Origin: Streptomyces gossypii
Lineage (GTDB): Bacteria; Actinomycetota; Actinomycetes; Streptomycetales; Streptomycetaceae
Direction: 5' to 3'
Assembly: GCF_025165795.1 (NCBI RefSeq)
Contig: NZ_JAJAGO010000009.1
Span: 1 to 64,000, forward strand
DNA length: 64,000 nt
Part shown: one piece after another, positions 43,433 through 52,586 of the stretch
How the letters are laid out: each line of letters starts with the position of its first letter
Numbering within the stretch: the stretch's first letter is position 1
Position numbers and translations under genes: made by a program
The notes under the pieces: model-generated
What the model was told of the DNA's origin: nothing
Database searches by the model: none
Seen by the model: the letters and a program-made list of their open reading frames with translations, nothing else

Positions 43433-43594
43433 GAGCCGCTAACAGAATGGGCGGTCGGCTTGCGACGCCTGGCACGCGCGCTCGCCGCGTTGTCGGAGTC
43501 GTCCATGTACGCCCAGTACGAGGACGCCCCTCCGCCTTGCGAAGCACCGCATCTGACGCCGCGCGCTGATCCACCAGGGATTACGGGGCAGCCC
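43433..43594. other. possible insertion-sequence remnant
   Basis: This 162-bp stretch between two convergent genes has a coding look on the minus strand without a start codon, and its left edge GAGCCGCTAACAGAATG resembles, from memory, an end of Streptomyces IS5-type elements. No full transposase, paired inverted repeat or target duplication could be seen, so this is a weak call. Confidence 0.25.
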
Positions 43595-44275
43595 TCAGTA
43601 GGTGAGTGCCGCGGACCAGTCGCCGCGGCCATGACGGGTGAGGTCGAGGAGGTGCCACACCGGGCTGAGCAGGTCGATGCCCCGCTGGTCGATTTCCTCG
43701 GACATACGGGGGTGCGCCGAGTAGAAGTGGCGCACCGACCCGTCGCCGTCCCGGGTGAAAACCGACACCGTCGAATCCTGGCCGCCCCCGGCGTCCTCAC
43801 TTCCCAGGTCGAATTTGAAGGTGCTCGCCCCGGCACTGAGCAGGCGCAGATTCGTCCACTTGCGGTTTCGGGCGTGTGTGCGAAGAGCGGGCAGTCCGGC
43901 CGCGGCGACGATCACCAGGTCCATATTCTGTGCGACGTGGTGGGCGATTCCGTTCAACCCGTCGATCCACATTGTGCACATGGGGCAGGGCTGGGTCTCC
44001 TGCTTTCCGTACATGAAGTGGTAAACGACCAGATCACGCTCGGACCGGGTGAACAATTCGCTCAGGCGTACGGTTTGCGCGGGAGTGTCACCGGCATTCA
44101 GGTCCGCGGGACCCTCCTCGAAGACGTAGTCGTCGACGACAGGTCCGAGCGGGAGCTTGCGGCGCAGGTCAGCGACCCGCTCGCGATGGCGCATCAGTTC
44201 GATCTCGGCTTGACGCAGCTCCTCGCGGCTGCTGAGGTATTCGGCCGTCTCCCCGGTGAGATGGGTTTGGCGCAT
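43595..44275 (-). CDS. DUF899 thioredoxin-like protein
   Basis: A 226-aa protein of the DUF899 family, which has a thioredoxin-like fold. The N-terminal helix ELRQAEIELMRHRERVADLR leads into the conserved segment LPLGPVVDDYVFEEGP; a CPMC motif sits in QPCPMCTMWIDGLNG near residue 97, in the place of the redox CxxC; the end motif SPVWHLLDLTRHGRGDW is typical. Function is unknown; a role in disulfide or peroxide metabolism is possible. It is divergent from geosmin synthase across 208 bp. Confidence 0.88.
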   Translation of the reverse strand: MRQTHLTGETAEYLSSREELRQAEIELMRHRERVADLRRKLPLGPVVDDYVFEEGPADLNAGDTPAQTVRLSELFTRSERDLVVYHFMYGKQETQPCPMCTMWIDGLNGIAHHVAQNMDLVIVAAAGLPALRTHARNRKWTNLRLLSAGASTFKFDLGSEDAGGGQDSTVSVFTRDGDGSVRHFYSAHPRMSEEIDQRGIDLLSPVWHLLDLTRHGRGDWSAALTY

Positions 44276-44381
44276 CGCTGCCCTCCTGGACGAAGACCGG
44301 TATCAGCTGCCGCGTCAGCCCAATTGTCCGCTCGCGCGTGAGAACTCGCCAGGTGGGGACGGGAAACGCAGGCGAACCTCT

Positions 44382-44409
44382 GTCCGACGATTTGTCGTAG
44401 TAGTCGGAC
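44382..44409. promoter_or_regulatory. inverted repeat upstream of geosmin synthase
   Basis: GTCCGAC and GTCGGAC are 7-bp arms separated by 14 nt, located about 75-100 nt before the geoA start in the divergent promoter region. It may be a regulator site; no known operator is recognised. Confidence 0.3.
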
Positions 44410-44483
44410 GGATACCCCTGTGGCGGATGGGTATGGCTGTGCCGGAAAGCGCCGGATCACCGCAGGAAAGCCGGGTACCACTC

Positions 44484-46736
44484 GTGACACAGCCTTTTGA
44501 ACTGCCGGACTTCTACATGCCGTATCCGGCTCGGCTCAATCCCCATCTGCACCAGGCGCGGGCCCACGCCAAGGAATGGGCCCGTTCGATGGGGATGCTG
44601 GAGGGTTCGGGCGTCTGGGACGAGCACGACCTCGACGCGCACGACTACGCACTCCTGTGCTCCTACACCCACCCAGACTCCTCCGCCGAGGCGCTCTCGC
44701 TGGTCACCGACTGGTACGTCTGGGTCTTCTTCTTCGACGACCACTTCCTCGAGCTCTTCAAGCGGACGCAGGACCGGGAGGGCGGCAAGAGGTATCTGGA
44801 CCGGCTCCCGGCGTTCATGCCGATGGATACGTCGGCAGCAACCCCGGAGCCCGAGAATCCCGTCGAGGCCGGACTCGCCGACCTGTGGGCACGGACCGTC
44901 CCGGACATGTCCATGGCCTGGCGCGAGCGGTTCGCCGAGAGCACCGAGAACCTCCTCAACGAGTCGCTGTGGGAGCTCTCCAACATCAACGCGCACCGCA
45001 CGCCCAATCCGGTCGAATACATCGAGATGCGCCGCAAGGTGGGCGGAGCACCGTGGTCGGCCGGGCTGGTCGAATATGCGGCCGGCGCCGAAGTTCCGGC
45101 GGCCGTCGCCGGATCCCGGCCGCTGCGAGTCTTGCGGGACGCCTTCGCCGACGCGGTGCACCTGCGCAACGACCTGTTCTCCTACCAGCGGGAGATCGAG
45201 GAGGAGGGCGAGCTGAGCAACGGCGTCCTGGTGCTGGAGACCTTTCTGGACTGCACGACCCAGCAGGCGGCGGACACGGTCAACGAGCTGCTCACCTCAA
45301 GGCTTCAGCAGTTCGAGGACACCGCGCTCACCGAGCTCGGTCCGCTCTTCGCAGAGCAGGGCCTCGACCCCCACTCCTGCGCGGACGTCCTCAGCTACGT
45401 CAAGGGGCTCCAGGACTGGCAGGCAGGCGGCCACGAGTGGCACATGCGCTCCAGCCGCTACATGAACGGCGCCGCCGACCGCCCCGACTCCCCGGTGCCC
45501 GGCCCGGCCGGATTCTCCCTCACCCCCGTGGGCCTGGGGACCTCCGCGGCCGACATCCGGCAGCTCACCGGCCGGGCTGGCGCCGGACGGCTGCGCGCCT
45601 TCAGCCATGTCCCCTGCCAGCCGGTCGGCCCGTCGCTGCTGCCGGACTTCTTCATGCCGTTCCCCACCCGGATCAGCCCGCATCTGAAGGGCGCCCGCCG
45701 CAACATCGCCGAATGGGCCCACCGCATGGGACTGCTGGAGCCGCAGCCCGGCATCCCCGGCTCCGGCGTCTGGGACGAGGAGAAGCTCCTCGACATCGAC
45801 CTCCCGCTGTGCGCCGCGGGCCTGCACCCGGACGCCTCCCCCGAGGAACTCGACCTGGGCTCGGCCTGGCTGGCCTGGGGGACCTACGGCGACGACTACT
45901 ACCCGGTGGTCTTCGGACGGACCCGCGACCTGGTGGGAGCGAAGGCCGCGACCGACCGGCTCGCCGCCTTCATGCCCCTCGACTCCAGCCCGCCGCCCGC
46001 CCCCGCGAACGCGCTGGAGCGGAGCCTGGCCGACCTGTGGGTCCGCACCGCGGGCCCCATGGATGCCGTGGGCCGCCGCACCCTGCGCACGTCCCTGGAG
46101 GACATGACCGCCAGCTGGCTGTGGGAGCTGGCCAACCAGGCACAGAACCGCATCCCCGACCCCGTCGACTACATCGAGATGCGCCGCAAGACCTTCGGCT
46201 CCGACTTCACGATGAGCCTGTCGCGGCTCTCCCATGGCCGGCGGATCCCGCCGGAGATCTACCAGAGCGGTCCGATGCGGTCCCTGGAGAACGCGGCTGC
46301 CGACTACGCGGCACTGCTCAACGACTGCTTCTCCTACCAGAAGGAGATCGAGTTCGAGGGCGAGGTGCACAACGGAATCCTCGTCGTCCAGAACTTCTTC
46401 GCGTGCGACTACCCGACCGCATTGGGCATCATCCACGATCTGATGACCTCACGGATGCGGCAGTTCCAGCATGTTGCCGAGCACGAACTGCCGCTCCTCT
46501 ACGACGACTTCCAGCTGGACGCCGAGGCCCGGAAGGTCCTGGACGGCTACGTGGAGGAGCTGCGCAACTGGCTCGCGGCAATCCTGAACTGGCACCGCGG
46601 CTGCCGCCGCTACCGGCAGGAGGACCTGCTGCGCCACCGAGCGAAGGAGCAGGACCCCTTCGCCGGCCCCACCGGCCTGGGCACCTCGGCCGCCCGCCTC
46701 CTGTCGCCCGGCCGACGGCGGACCACGTACGTGTGA
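44484..46736 (+). CDS. geoA: geosmin synthase (germacradienol/geosmin synthase)
   Basis: A 750-aa bifunctional sesquiterpene cyclase that turns farnesyl diphosphate into germacradienol and then geosmin, the earthy odour of Streptomyces. Both terpene-synthase domains are intact. N-terminal domain: FFFDDHFLE with D85-D86 binds Mg2+, and HLRNDLFSYQREIEEEGE with N229 is the NSE triad. C-terminal domain: GTYGDDYYPVVF near 468 and LLNDCFSYQKEIEFEGE near 610. The start is GTG encoding MTQPFELPDFYMPYP, the conserved beginning; an upstream ATG would add unconserved residues. The C-terminal tail ends soon after the conserved GLGTSAARL. Single gene, followed by an ABC transporter operon after 82 nt. Confidence 0.98.
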   Translation: MTQPFELPDFYMPYPARLNPHLHQARAHAKEWARSMGMLEGSGVWDEHDLDAHDYALLCSYTHPDSSAEALSLVTDWYVWVFFFDDHFLELFKRTQDREGGKRYLDRLPAFMPMDTSAATPEPENPVEAGLADLWARTVPDMSMAWRERFAESTENLLNESLWELSNINAHRTPNPVEYIEMRRKVGGAPWSAGLVEYAAGAEVPAAVAGSRPLRVLRDAFADAVHLRNDLFSYQREIEEEGELSNGVLVLETFLDCTTQQAADTVNELLTSRLQQFEDTALTELGPLFAEQGLDPHSCADVLSYVKGLQDWQAGGHEWHMRSSRYMNGAADRPDSPVPGPAGFSLTPVGLGTSAADIRQLTGRAGAGRLRAFSHVPCQPVGPSLLPDFFMPFPTRISPHLKGARRNIAEWAHRMGLLEPQPGIPGSGVWDEEKLLDIDLPLCAAGLHPDASPEELDLGSAWLAWGTYGDDYYPVVFGRTRDLVGAKAATDRLAAFMPLDSSPPPAPANALERSLADLWVRTAGPMDAVGRRTLRTSLEDMTASWLWELANQAQNRIPDPVDYIEMRRKTFGSDFTMSLSRLSHGRRIPPEIYQSGPMRSLENAAADYAALLNDCFSYQKEIEFEGEVHNGILVVQNFFACDYPTALGIIHDLMTSRMRQFQHVAEHELPLLYDDFQLDAEARKVLDGYVEELRNWLAAILNWHRGCRRYRQEDLLRHRAKEQDPFAGPTGLGTSAARLLSPGRRRTTYV

Positions 46737-46818
46737 CCAGTGCTGCGCCGATGGTGGCGGCGGGCGCTGAAACCCTCGTGAAACCGCGCTGAATGCGCCC
46801 TGCCGCAACCTGTGCGGC

Positions 46819-47820
46819 ATGACGCCAACGACACCGCACTCACTCGCCATCGCGGCCAAGGGGCTGCGCAAGGCCTACGGGGACAAGACGGTCCTCGACT
46901 GCATCGACCTGGCGGTGCCGACCGGCACGGTCTACTCGCTGCTCGGGCCGAACGGCGCGGGCAAGACCACCGTCGTCAAGATCCTCTCCACCCTCATCAC
47001 CGCCGACGCCGGCGACCTGCGCGTCGGCGGCCACGACCTGGCCGCCGACCCGCAGGCGGTGCGCGCCGCGATCGGCGTCACCGGCCAGTTCTCCGCCGTC
47101 GACTGGCTGATCACGGGCGAGGAGAACATGCTCCTCATGGCGGACCTGCACCAGCTCTCCCGCAGCGAGGGCCGCCGCACGGCCGCCGAACTCCTGGAGC
47201 GCTTCGACCTCGTGGAGGCCGCGGCCAATCCCGTCTCCACCTACTCCGGCGGCATGAGGCGCCGCCTCGACCTCGCCATGACGCTGGTCGGCAAGCCGCG
47301 GATCATCTTCCTCGACGAGCCGACAACCGGCCTCGACCCGCGCAGCCGCCGCAACATGTGGGGGATCATCCGCGAGCTGGTCTCCGGCGGCGTCACCGTC
47401 TTCCTCACCACCCAGTACCTGGAGGAGGCCGACGAGCTCGCCGACCGCATCGCGGTGCTGAGCGACGGCAAGATCGCCGCCGAGGGGAGTGCCGACGAGC
47501 TGAAGCGGCTCATCCCGGGCGGGCACGTGCGCCTGCGCTTCGCCGACCCGGCCGCGTACCAGTCCGCCGCCGTCGCCCTGCGCGAGGTCACCCGCGACGA
47601 CGAGGCGCTGTCGCTGCAGATCCTCAGCGACGGCAGCCAGCGCGAGCTGCGCTCCATCCTCGACTGGCTGGACTCGGCCGGCATCGAGGCGGACGAGCTG
47701 ACCGTGCACATCCCCGACCTCGACGACGTGTTCTTCGCCCTGACCGGCGGAACCAACCTCCCCAACCAGCCCGCCGCGAACCAGCCCGCCGCGAACCAGC
47801 CCAGGAAGGCAGCCCGATGA
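46819..47820 (+). CDS. drug-exporter-type ABC transporter ATP-binding protein (DrrA family)
   Basis: A 333-aa ATPase of the DrrA/daunorubicin-resistance family. Walker A is LLGPNGAGKTTVVKIL near residue 42, Q-loop VTGQFSAVDWLITGEENM, signature YSGGMRRRLDLAMTL near 143, Walker B RIIFLDEPTTGLDPRSR near 160, and the H-loop position is a glutamine in FLTTQYLEEAD, as is common in this family. A DrrA-type C-terminal domain (VTRDDEALSLQILSDG) follows, then a Pro/Asn/Gln tail of tandem NQPAA repeats. It powers the permease encoded next, with which it overlaps by ATGA. Substrate is unknown; such pairs usually export antibiotics or lipophilic molecules. Confidence 0.93.
   Translation: MTPTTPHSLAIAAKGLRKAYGDKTVLDCIDLAVPTGTVYSLLGPNGAGKTTVVKILSTLITADAGDLRVGGHDLAADPQAVRAAIGVTGQFSAVDWLITGEENMLLMADLHQLSRSEGRRTAAELLERFDLVEAAANPVSTYSGGMRRRLDLAMTLVGKPRIIFLDEPTTGLDPRSRRNMWGIIRELVSGGVTVFLTTQYLEEADELADRIAVLSDGKIAAEGSADELKRLIPGGHVRLRFADPAAYQSAAVALREVTRDDEALSLQILSDGSQRELRSILDWLDSAGIEADELTVHIPDLDDVFFALTGGTNLPNQPAANQPAANQPRKAAR
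47764..47802 (+). repeat. 15-bp tandem repeat in the ATPase gene end
   Basis: AACCAGCCCGCCGCG occurs twice in full and once in part, encoding the repeated NQPAA tail of the ATP-binding protein. In-frame slippage products like this vary between strains. Confidence 0.8.
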
Positions 47821-48608
47821 GCGCCCTCTCCCTCGCCGTACGCAACTCGAACACGATGCTGCGCCGCAACCTGCTGCACGCCCGGCGCTACCCGTCCATG
47901 ACCCTGAACCTGCTGCTCACGCCGATCATGATGCTGCTGCTCTTCGTCTACATCTTCGGAGACGTGATGAGCGCGGGCATCGGAGGCGGCGGCGCCGACC
48001 GCTCCGACTACATCGCCTATGTCGTCCCGGGCATCTTGATGATGACCATCGGCAGCACCGTGATCGGGGCCGCGATTTCCGTTTCCATGGACATGAACGA
48101 GGGCCTCATCGCCCGCTTCCGCACGATGGCGCTCTACCGGGGCTCTCTGCTCATCGGGCACGTCGTCGGCAGCGTGCTGCAAGTGCTCGCCAGCCAGCTC
48201 CTCGTCGGTGCCGTCGCCGTGGCCATCGGCTTCCGCTCCACGGACGCCACGGTCCTGGAGTGGCTGGCGGCGTTCGGGTTGCTCGCGCTGTTCTCCCTGG
48301 CGCTCACCTGGATCGCGGTCGGGATGGGCATGGCCAGCCCGAACCCCGAGGCGGCCAGCAACATGGCAATGCCGCTGATCCTCCTCCCGCTCATCTCGAG
48401 CGCCTTCATCCCGGCCGACACGATGCCGGGCTGGTTCCAGCCGATCGCCGAGTACCAGCCGTTCACGCCGGCCATCGAGACCCTGCGCGGCCTGCTGCTC
48501 GGCACCGAGATCGGCAACAACTGGTGGATCGCGATCGTCTGGTGCGTCGGCCTGACCGCGCTCGGCTACCGCTGGGCGACCGGGTTGTTCAACCGCGACC
48601 CGAAGTAG
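47817..48608 (+). CDS. ABC transporter permease (ABC-2 type, DrrB family)
   Basis: A 263-aa permease with six hydrophobic segments, including LNLLLTPIMMLLLFVYIFGD, DYIAYVVPGILMMTIGSTVI, LASQLLVGAVAVAIGF, GLLALFSLALTWIAVGMGMA and the conserved loop SSAFIPADTMPGWFQPIAEY followed by PFTPAIETLRGLLLG, all DrrB/ABC-2 hallmarks. It starts at the ATG that overlaps the ATPase stop. Its 3' end overlaps the end of the convergent AfsR-like gene by 20 nt. The pair would form an exporter in the plasma membrane. Confidence 0.93.
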   Translation: MSALSLAVRNSNTMLRRNLLHARRYPSMTLNLLLTPIMMLLLFVYIFGDVMSAGIGGGGADRSDYIAYVVPGILMMTIGSTVIGAAISVSMDMNEGLIARFRTMALYRGSLLIGHVVGSVLQVLASQLLVGAVAVAIGFRSTDATVLEWLAAFGLLALFSLALTWIAVGMGMASPNPEAASNMAMPLILLPLISSAFIPADTMPGWFQPIAEYQPFTPAIETLRGLLLGTEIGNNWWIAIVWCVGLTALGYRWATGLFNRDPK

Positions 48609-51600
48609 CCGCGATGACAGCGCGGGCCGCCTCCCGCAGCTCGTCCCGCTCCAGGGCGGCGTACGCAGACACCGCGTCTGCGTACGCCGCCCTGGCAGCG
48701 TTCCCGGCGGCTCCGACCGCCTGCCGGGCGCGGTCCGCCGACATCGTCGGCTGGTAGTCGCGCTGCGCCCGCAGCCGTTCGGCCAGCGCGATCATCCGTA
48801 CGGCACCCGCGTCGCCGGAGGCGAGCCCCGCCATGCCGAGGGCGTGCAGCACCGTCCCGAACACAGGGAGCTCCATGGGCGAGCCGGACGGACCGGAGAG
48901 CAGGGCCACCAGCCCTTCCCGCAGCCGGTCGACAACCTCCGCGACCCGCTCGAGCCGGCCGGCGTGCGCGTGCGCCGTCACCGCAGCCGACTGGATCTTC
49001 AGCGCCCACCGGTCGAGGAAGGGATCACCGCTGCACATCGAGCCGGCCTCGGCCACCCCCTCCACGGCGCTGCGCCACAGGCCGAGCCCGACCTCCGTCA
49101 GTCCGCGGGCGAGCGCGATCTCGGCGCGGCCGCCGAGGTCGGCGCTGTCGGTGTCCTCCTTCTGCAGGGGGTTGACGTCCTCCGCCTGCCGCAGCCAGTA
49201 CTCGGCCTCCTCGGGGTCACCGCGTTGCAGGCAGGCGAGGACGAGGCCCCAGCGGACGCCGATGGAGTCGTGCTCGTCACCGAGCCGCGGCAGCGCCTCG
49301 AGCGCCGCTCTGAGGTGCTCGTACGCGACCTCGCCCTGCTCCGTCTGCAAACACAGCTGGCTCAACCGGGAGTGGCCCATGACCTGCATGAACGGGTTGT
49401 CCACCGGCGCCAGTGCGGCGATCATCCGACGGGCCGAGGCGAGCGCGCGGTCGATGTGGTGCTCGGACTCCCAGACGTAGCTGGAGACGCACTCGGCGAT
49501 GCCGGCGAGCAGCGGCTGCTCGCTGTCGCAGAGCCTCCGCAGCACGTCGTAGCAAGGAGGCAGCATCTCGGGGACGGCGCTCAGCACTGCCGCGATGGCG
49601 CGCAGCGGCGTGTCCGGCGGGGCCGGTGGCAGCCGGCGGAGGGTGACGAGCTGGCGTACGGCGTGCGGGCCGTAGCCCACGAACAGGCTCGCCGTGCACA
49701 ACACCGCGGCGGCGCGGGCGACGTCGACATACTCGGGCTCGGGGCGGTAGTGCGACAGCGGCGGGCCGGTGTCCGCGGCGAGGGCGGTGAGGCGGGGGTA
49801 GCTGGAGTCGGTGGACCACAGGGCCGCGAGGACGGCGGTGAGGGCGGCGAGGGTGGGGCCGTCCGTACGGGCCAGGGCGTGCCGCAGGGCCAGCACGAGA
49901 TTGTCCTGCTCGGCCCTGATCCGCTCGCCGGAGGCCCGCGGTTCCGAGCCGAAGAACCAGTCGTGATTCGCGGCCCCGAAGTCCCGCGCCCAGGCGAGGA
50001 ACCGGCCGACGGCCTCCTCTTCCCCGCCCGCCTCCGCGCGCCTGGCCGCACTGAACTCCCGTATGGTCTCCAGCATCCTGAACCGCACGCCGGCCGGGGT
50101 GTCGGCGACGGTGAGCAGCGACTGATCGGCCAGCTGCTCCAGCAGCGTCAACGCGTCCGCGTCCTCGCCGAGCACGTGCTCCGCCGCCTCGCCGGAGAAG
50201 CCGCCCGGAAAAACGGACAGCGTGCGCAGCGCGGCCCTGGCGTCCTCGGCGAGCAGGTTCCAGCTCCACTCCACGACCGCGTGCAGCGTGCGGTGGCGCT
50301 CCGGCACGTCCCGCGCCCCGCCGCGCAGCAGCGCGAACCGGTCGCCGAAGCGGCGGGCGATCTCCGGCACCGAGAGCACCCGCACCCGTGCCGCTGCCAA
50401 CTCCACGGCGAGCGGCAGCCCTTCGAGGTGGCGGCACAGCTCGGCCATGGCGTCCGGCGGCAGCTCCACGCCGGGCCGGGCGGCCCGGGCCCGCTGCGTG
50501 AACAGCTCGACCGAGGTGTCGAGAGCGAGTTCCGGCAGCGCGTACACCGCCTCCGAGGTGAGGCCGAGAGGTGCCCGGCTGGTGGCGAGCACCCGCAGGT
50601 CCTTCGAGGACGAGACCAGGGCCGCAGCGAGGACGGCGGCGCCCCGGACCACCTGCTCGCAGTTGTCCAGCACCAGCAGCGCCGGCCCGGAGCCGAGCAC
50701 GCCGAGGATGCCGGACACCGGATCGGCCGCGGCGTGGCCGCTCATGGCGCCGGGCCGCCCGTCGCCCGCGCCCAGCGCGGAGGCCACCTCAGCGGCCACG
50801 TCCGCGTCCGCGGTGACGCCGGCGAGCGGTACGAAATACACAACGCGCTGCTCGGCCCGGCGGCTTACGGCGTGTGCGAGCCGGGTCTTGCCGAGGCCGC
50901 CGGGGCCGACGACCGTGACGGCGCGGGAGGCACGCAACAACCCCCGCACCGCCGCGATGTCCTCCTCCCGGCCCAGGAGCGGGTTCGGCTCGTGCGGCAC
51001 GCCATGCCTGGCCACGGGCGCCTCGCCGCGCAGCAGCTCCTGGTGCACGGCCTGGAGCCCGGCGCCCGGGTCCGTGCCGAGTGCGTCGCGCAGCTCATGG
51101 CGGTACACCTCGTAGCGCGTCAGAGCGGCCGACGGGCCCGCCGTCGCCGCCTCGCCGCGCAGCAGCTCGGCGAGCACCTCCTCGTCACGCGGATGCCCGG
51201 CGGCGGCCGCGGCCAGCGGCCCGGCCGCCTCCGCGCGCCGCCCCAGCCGGGCGAGCGCGAGCGCCTGTGCGCGTACGAGCGTGCCGCGGACGGGTGCGCG
51301 CTCGGCGCGCAGCGCGGCCACGGGATCGTGGGTGTCACCGGCCCCGTCGGGCGTGCCCTCCCACAGCGCGAGCCCGGCCTCGGCCGCGGCCAGCGATCCC
51401 GCGTGGTCCCCGGCCCTGGCCCGGTCCGCGGCGGCGGCAGCGTGCAGCAGCAGGGCGGAGGTGTCGACCTGGTCCTCGGCGAGGGCGAGCCGGTATCCGG
51501 TCGGCGTGCTCGCGATGACGTCGGCACCCAGCTGCGCCCGCGCCCTGGACACGAGGACCTGCACCGCCTTCGCCGGCCGCTCCGGCAACTCGTCCGGCCA

Positions 51601-51741
51601 CAGCCCTGCCACCAGCCGGTCGGTGCTGCACCCCGTGCGGATGTCGCCCGCGAGCAGCGCGAGAAGACCACGGAGCCGGGGCGCGGTGACCTCCTGCCCG
51701 CGACAGGCGACACGCGGCAGCAGGATCAATTCGGTGGTCAC
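48589..51741 (-). CDS. AfsR/SARP-like BTAD-NB-ARC transcriptional regulator
   Basis: A 1050-aa regulator. Residues about 1-85 form an OmpR-like winged helix (RLRGLLALLAGDIRTGCSTD; AVQVLVSRARAQLGADVI; TPTGYRLAL), residues about 90-245 the bacterial transcriptional activation domain (RGEAATAGPSAALTRYEVYR), and residues about 250-560 an NB-ARC-type ATPase with P-loop VVGPGGLGKTRLAHAVSRRA, Walker B LLVLDNCEQV and GLPLAVELAAARV. The remaining part is helical, TPR-like. Such proteins are ATP-dependent activators of secondary metabolism. It faces the ABC exporter operon tail to tail and may control it or a pathway elsewhere. A 20-bp perfect inverted repeat lies inside its last 35 codons. Confidence 0.92.
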   Translation of the reverse strand: MTTELILLPRVACRGQEVTAPRLRGLLALLAGDIRTGCSTDRLVAGLWPDELPERPAKAVQVLVSRARAQLGADVIASTPTGYRLALAEDQVDTSALLLHAAAAADRARAGDHAGSLAAAEAGLALWEGTPDGAGDTHDPVAALRAERAPVRGTLVRAQALALARLGRRAEAAGPLAAAAAGHPRDEEVLAELLRGEAATAGPSAALTRYEVYRHELRDALGTDPGAGLQAVHQELLRGEAPVARHGVPHEPNPLLGREEDIAAVRGLLRASRAVTVVGPGGLGKTRLAHAVSRRAEQRVVYFVPLAGVTADADVAAEVASALGAGDGRPGAMSGHAAADPVSGILGVLGSGPALLVLDNCEQVVRGAAVLAAALVSSSKDLRVLATSRAPLGLTSEAVYALPELALDTSVELFTQRARAARPGVELPPDAMAELCRHLEGLPLAVELAAARVRVLSVPEIARRFGDRFALLRGGARDVPERHRTLHAVVEWSWNLLAEDARAALRTLSVFPGGFSGEAAEHVLGEDADALTLLEQLADQSLLTVADTPAGVRFRMLETIREFSAARRAEAGGEEEAVGRFLAWARDFGAANHDWFFGSEPRASGERIRAEQDNLVLALRHALARTDGPTLAALTAVLAALWSTDSSYPRLTALAADTGPPLSHYRPEPEYVDVARAAAVLCTASLFVGYGPHAVRQLVTLRRLPPAPPDTPLRAIAAVLSAVPEMLPPCYDVLRRLCDSEQPLLAGIAECVSSYVWESEHHIDRALASARRMIAALAPVDNPFMQVMGHSRLSQLCLQTEQGEVAYEHLRAALEALPRLGDEHDSIGVRWGLVLACLQRGDPEEAEYWLRQAEDVNPLQKEDTDSADLGGRAEIALARGLTEVGLGLWRSAVEGVAEAGSMCSGDPFLDRWALKIQSAAVTAHAHAGRLERVAEVVDRLREGLVALLSGPSGSPMELPVFGTVLHALGMAGLASGDAGAVRMIALAERLRAQRDYQPTMSADRARQAVGAAGNAARAAYADAVSAYAALERDELREAARAVIAATSGRG
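48651..48695. terminator. 20-bp perfect hairpin inside the regulator's coding end
   Basis: CCAGGGCGGCGTACGCAGAC at 48651-48670 is exactly repeated in reverse complement at 48676-48695, with a 5-nt loop. It starts 43 nt after the permease stop, where a terminator of the ABC operon is expected, but it also encodes AARAAYADAVSAYAALE of the regulator on the other strand. Confidence 0.7.
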
Positions 51742-51984
51742 CCGTGCAGGTTAGCGAGACGGAGACGTCCACGGGGCGGTGGAACCCTCCCCGGCCGCTC
51801 AGCCGGCGTCACCGGCAACGGCCGCCTGTGCAACGCGGGCCCCGCCGTCATCCTGTGGTCCCCCCACTCCATCAGCCTGCGGGCGGAGCGGGATCAGCCC
51901 GCAGAGCGATCTGCGGCGGCCTCCTGACTGGAATCGTCGTCATTGAGGGGCTGGGCACCAGTCCACCGAAACCGAGGACCGCGT

Positions 51985-52581
51985 ATGCAGCAGCTCCGGC
52001 AGGCCGAAGAACTCACTGCCACCCGTCCGGGACGGCTCCGCACCGGATGGCGGGCGGCCCACGAGCCCGTTGCCGGGGTGTCCCGACGGGTGCAACTCAT
52101 CGCCTACGCCGTGCCGCTGGCCGTCCTGCCCTCCAGTGTCTGGCGGCTCCCGATCCTGTTCGACGACGGGGTCGGGGTCGGTGAGCGGGCGTATGTCGTC
52201 GCCCTGTCGGTCGTGTCCGAGGCGTTCGCGTTCACCGCGATCGGTCTGATCGCCCGATGGGGCGAGGTGTTCCCGCGCTGGGTCCCGTTCCTGCGCGGCC
52301 GCCGGGTCCCACCGAAAGCAGTGGTCATTCCGGCGGCCGCCGCCGCCACGGTCCTCACCCTTTTGTTCACCCTTCTGTTCATCGCCTCGGAGATCAGCGG
52401 CACCACGATCCGGGGCGACGAGGTGCCGGCCGACTTCCCGAGCCAGGCCGGCGGCTGGGAGGCTGCCTGGTTCTACTTCTGCTACTCGCCGCTGGCTCTT
52501 TGGGGACCGATGCTGGCCGTGCTGACCGTCGCCTACGCGAAGCGCCGCCGCGTGGCTGCGAAGACGCCCGCGGCGGCGTGA
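51985..52581 (+). CDS. small integral membrane protein, unknown function
   Basis: A 198-aa protein with four predicted membrane helices: LIAYAVPLAVLPSSVWRL, YVVALSVVSEAFAFTAIGL, VVIPAAAAATVLTLLFTLLF and FYFCYSPLALWGPMLAVLTV. No enzymatic motif is seen. Related Streptomyces proteins are annotated only as membrane proteins. ATG 51985 with GAGGAC about 7 nt upstream is preferred to an upstream codon. It lies divergently from the AfsR-like regulator (243-bp gap) and convergently with the next gene. Confidence 0.8.
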   Translation: MQQLRQAEELTATRPGRLRTGWRAAHEPVAGVSRRVQLIAYAVPLAVLPSSVWRLPILFDDGVGVGERAYVVALSVVSEAFAFTAIGLIARWGEVFPRWVPFLRGRRVPPKAVVIPAAAAATVLTLLFTLLFIASEISGTTIRGDEVPADFPSQAGGWEAAWFYFCYSPLALWGPMLAVLTVAYAKRRRVAAKTPAAA

Positions 52582-52586
52582 GTCCG

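Noticed and set aside
48844..51927. A 1027-codon open frame opposite the AfsR-like gene
   Set aside because: The minus-strand frame has clear winged-helix, BTAD and NB-ARC motifs, while this one is low-complexity.
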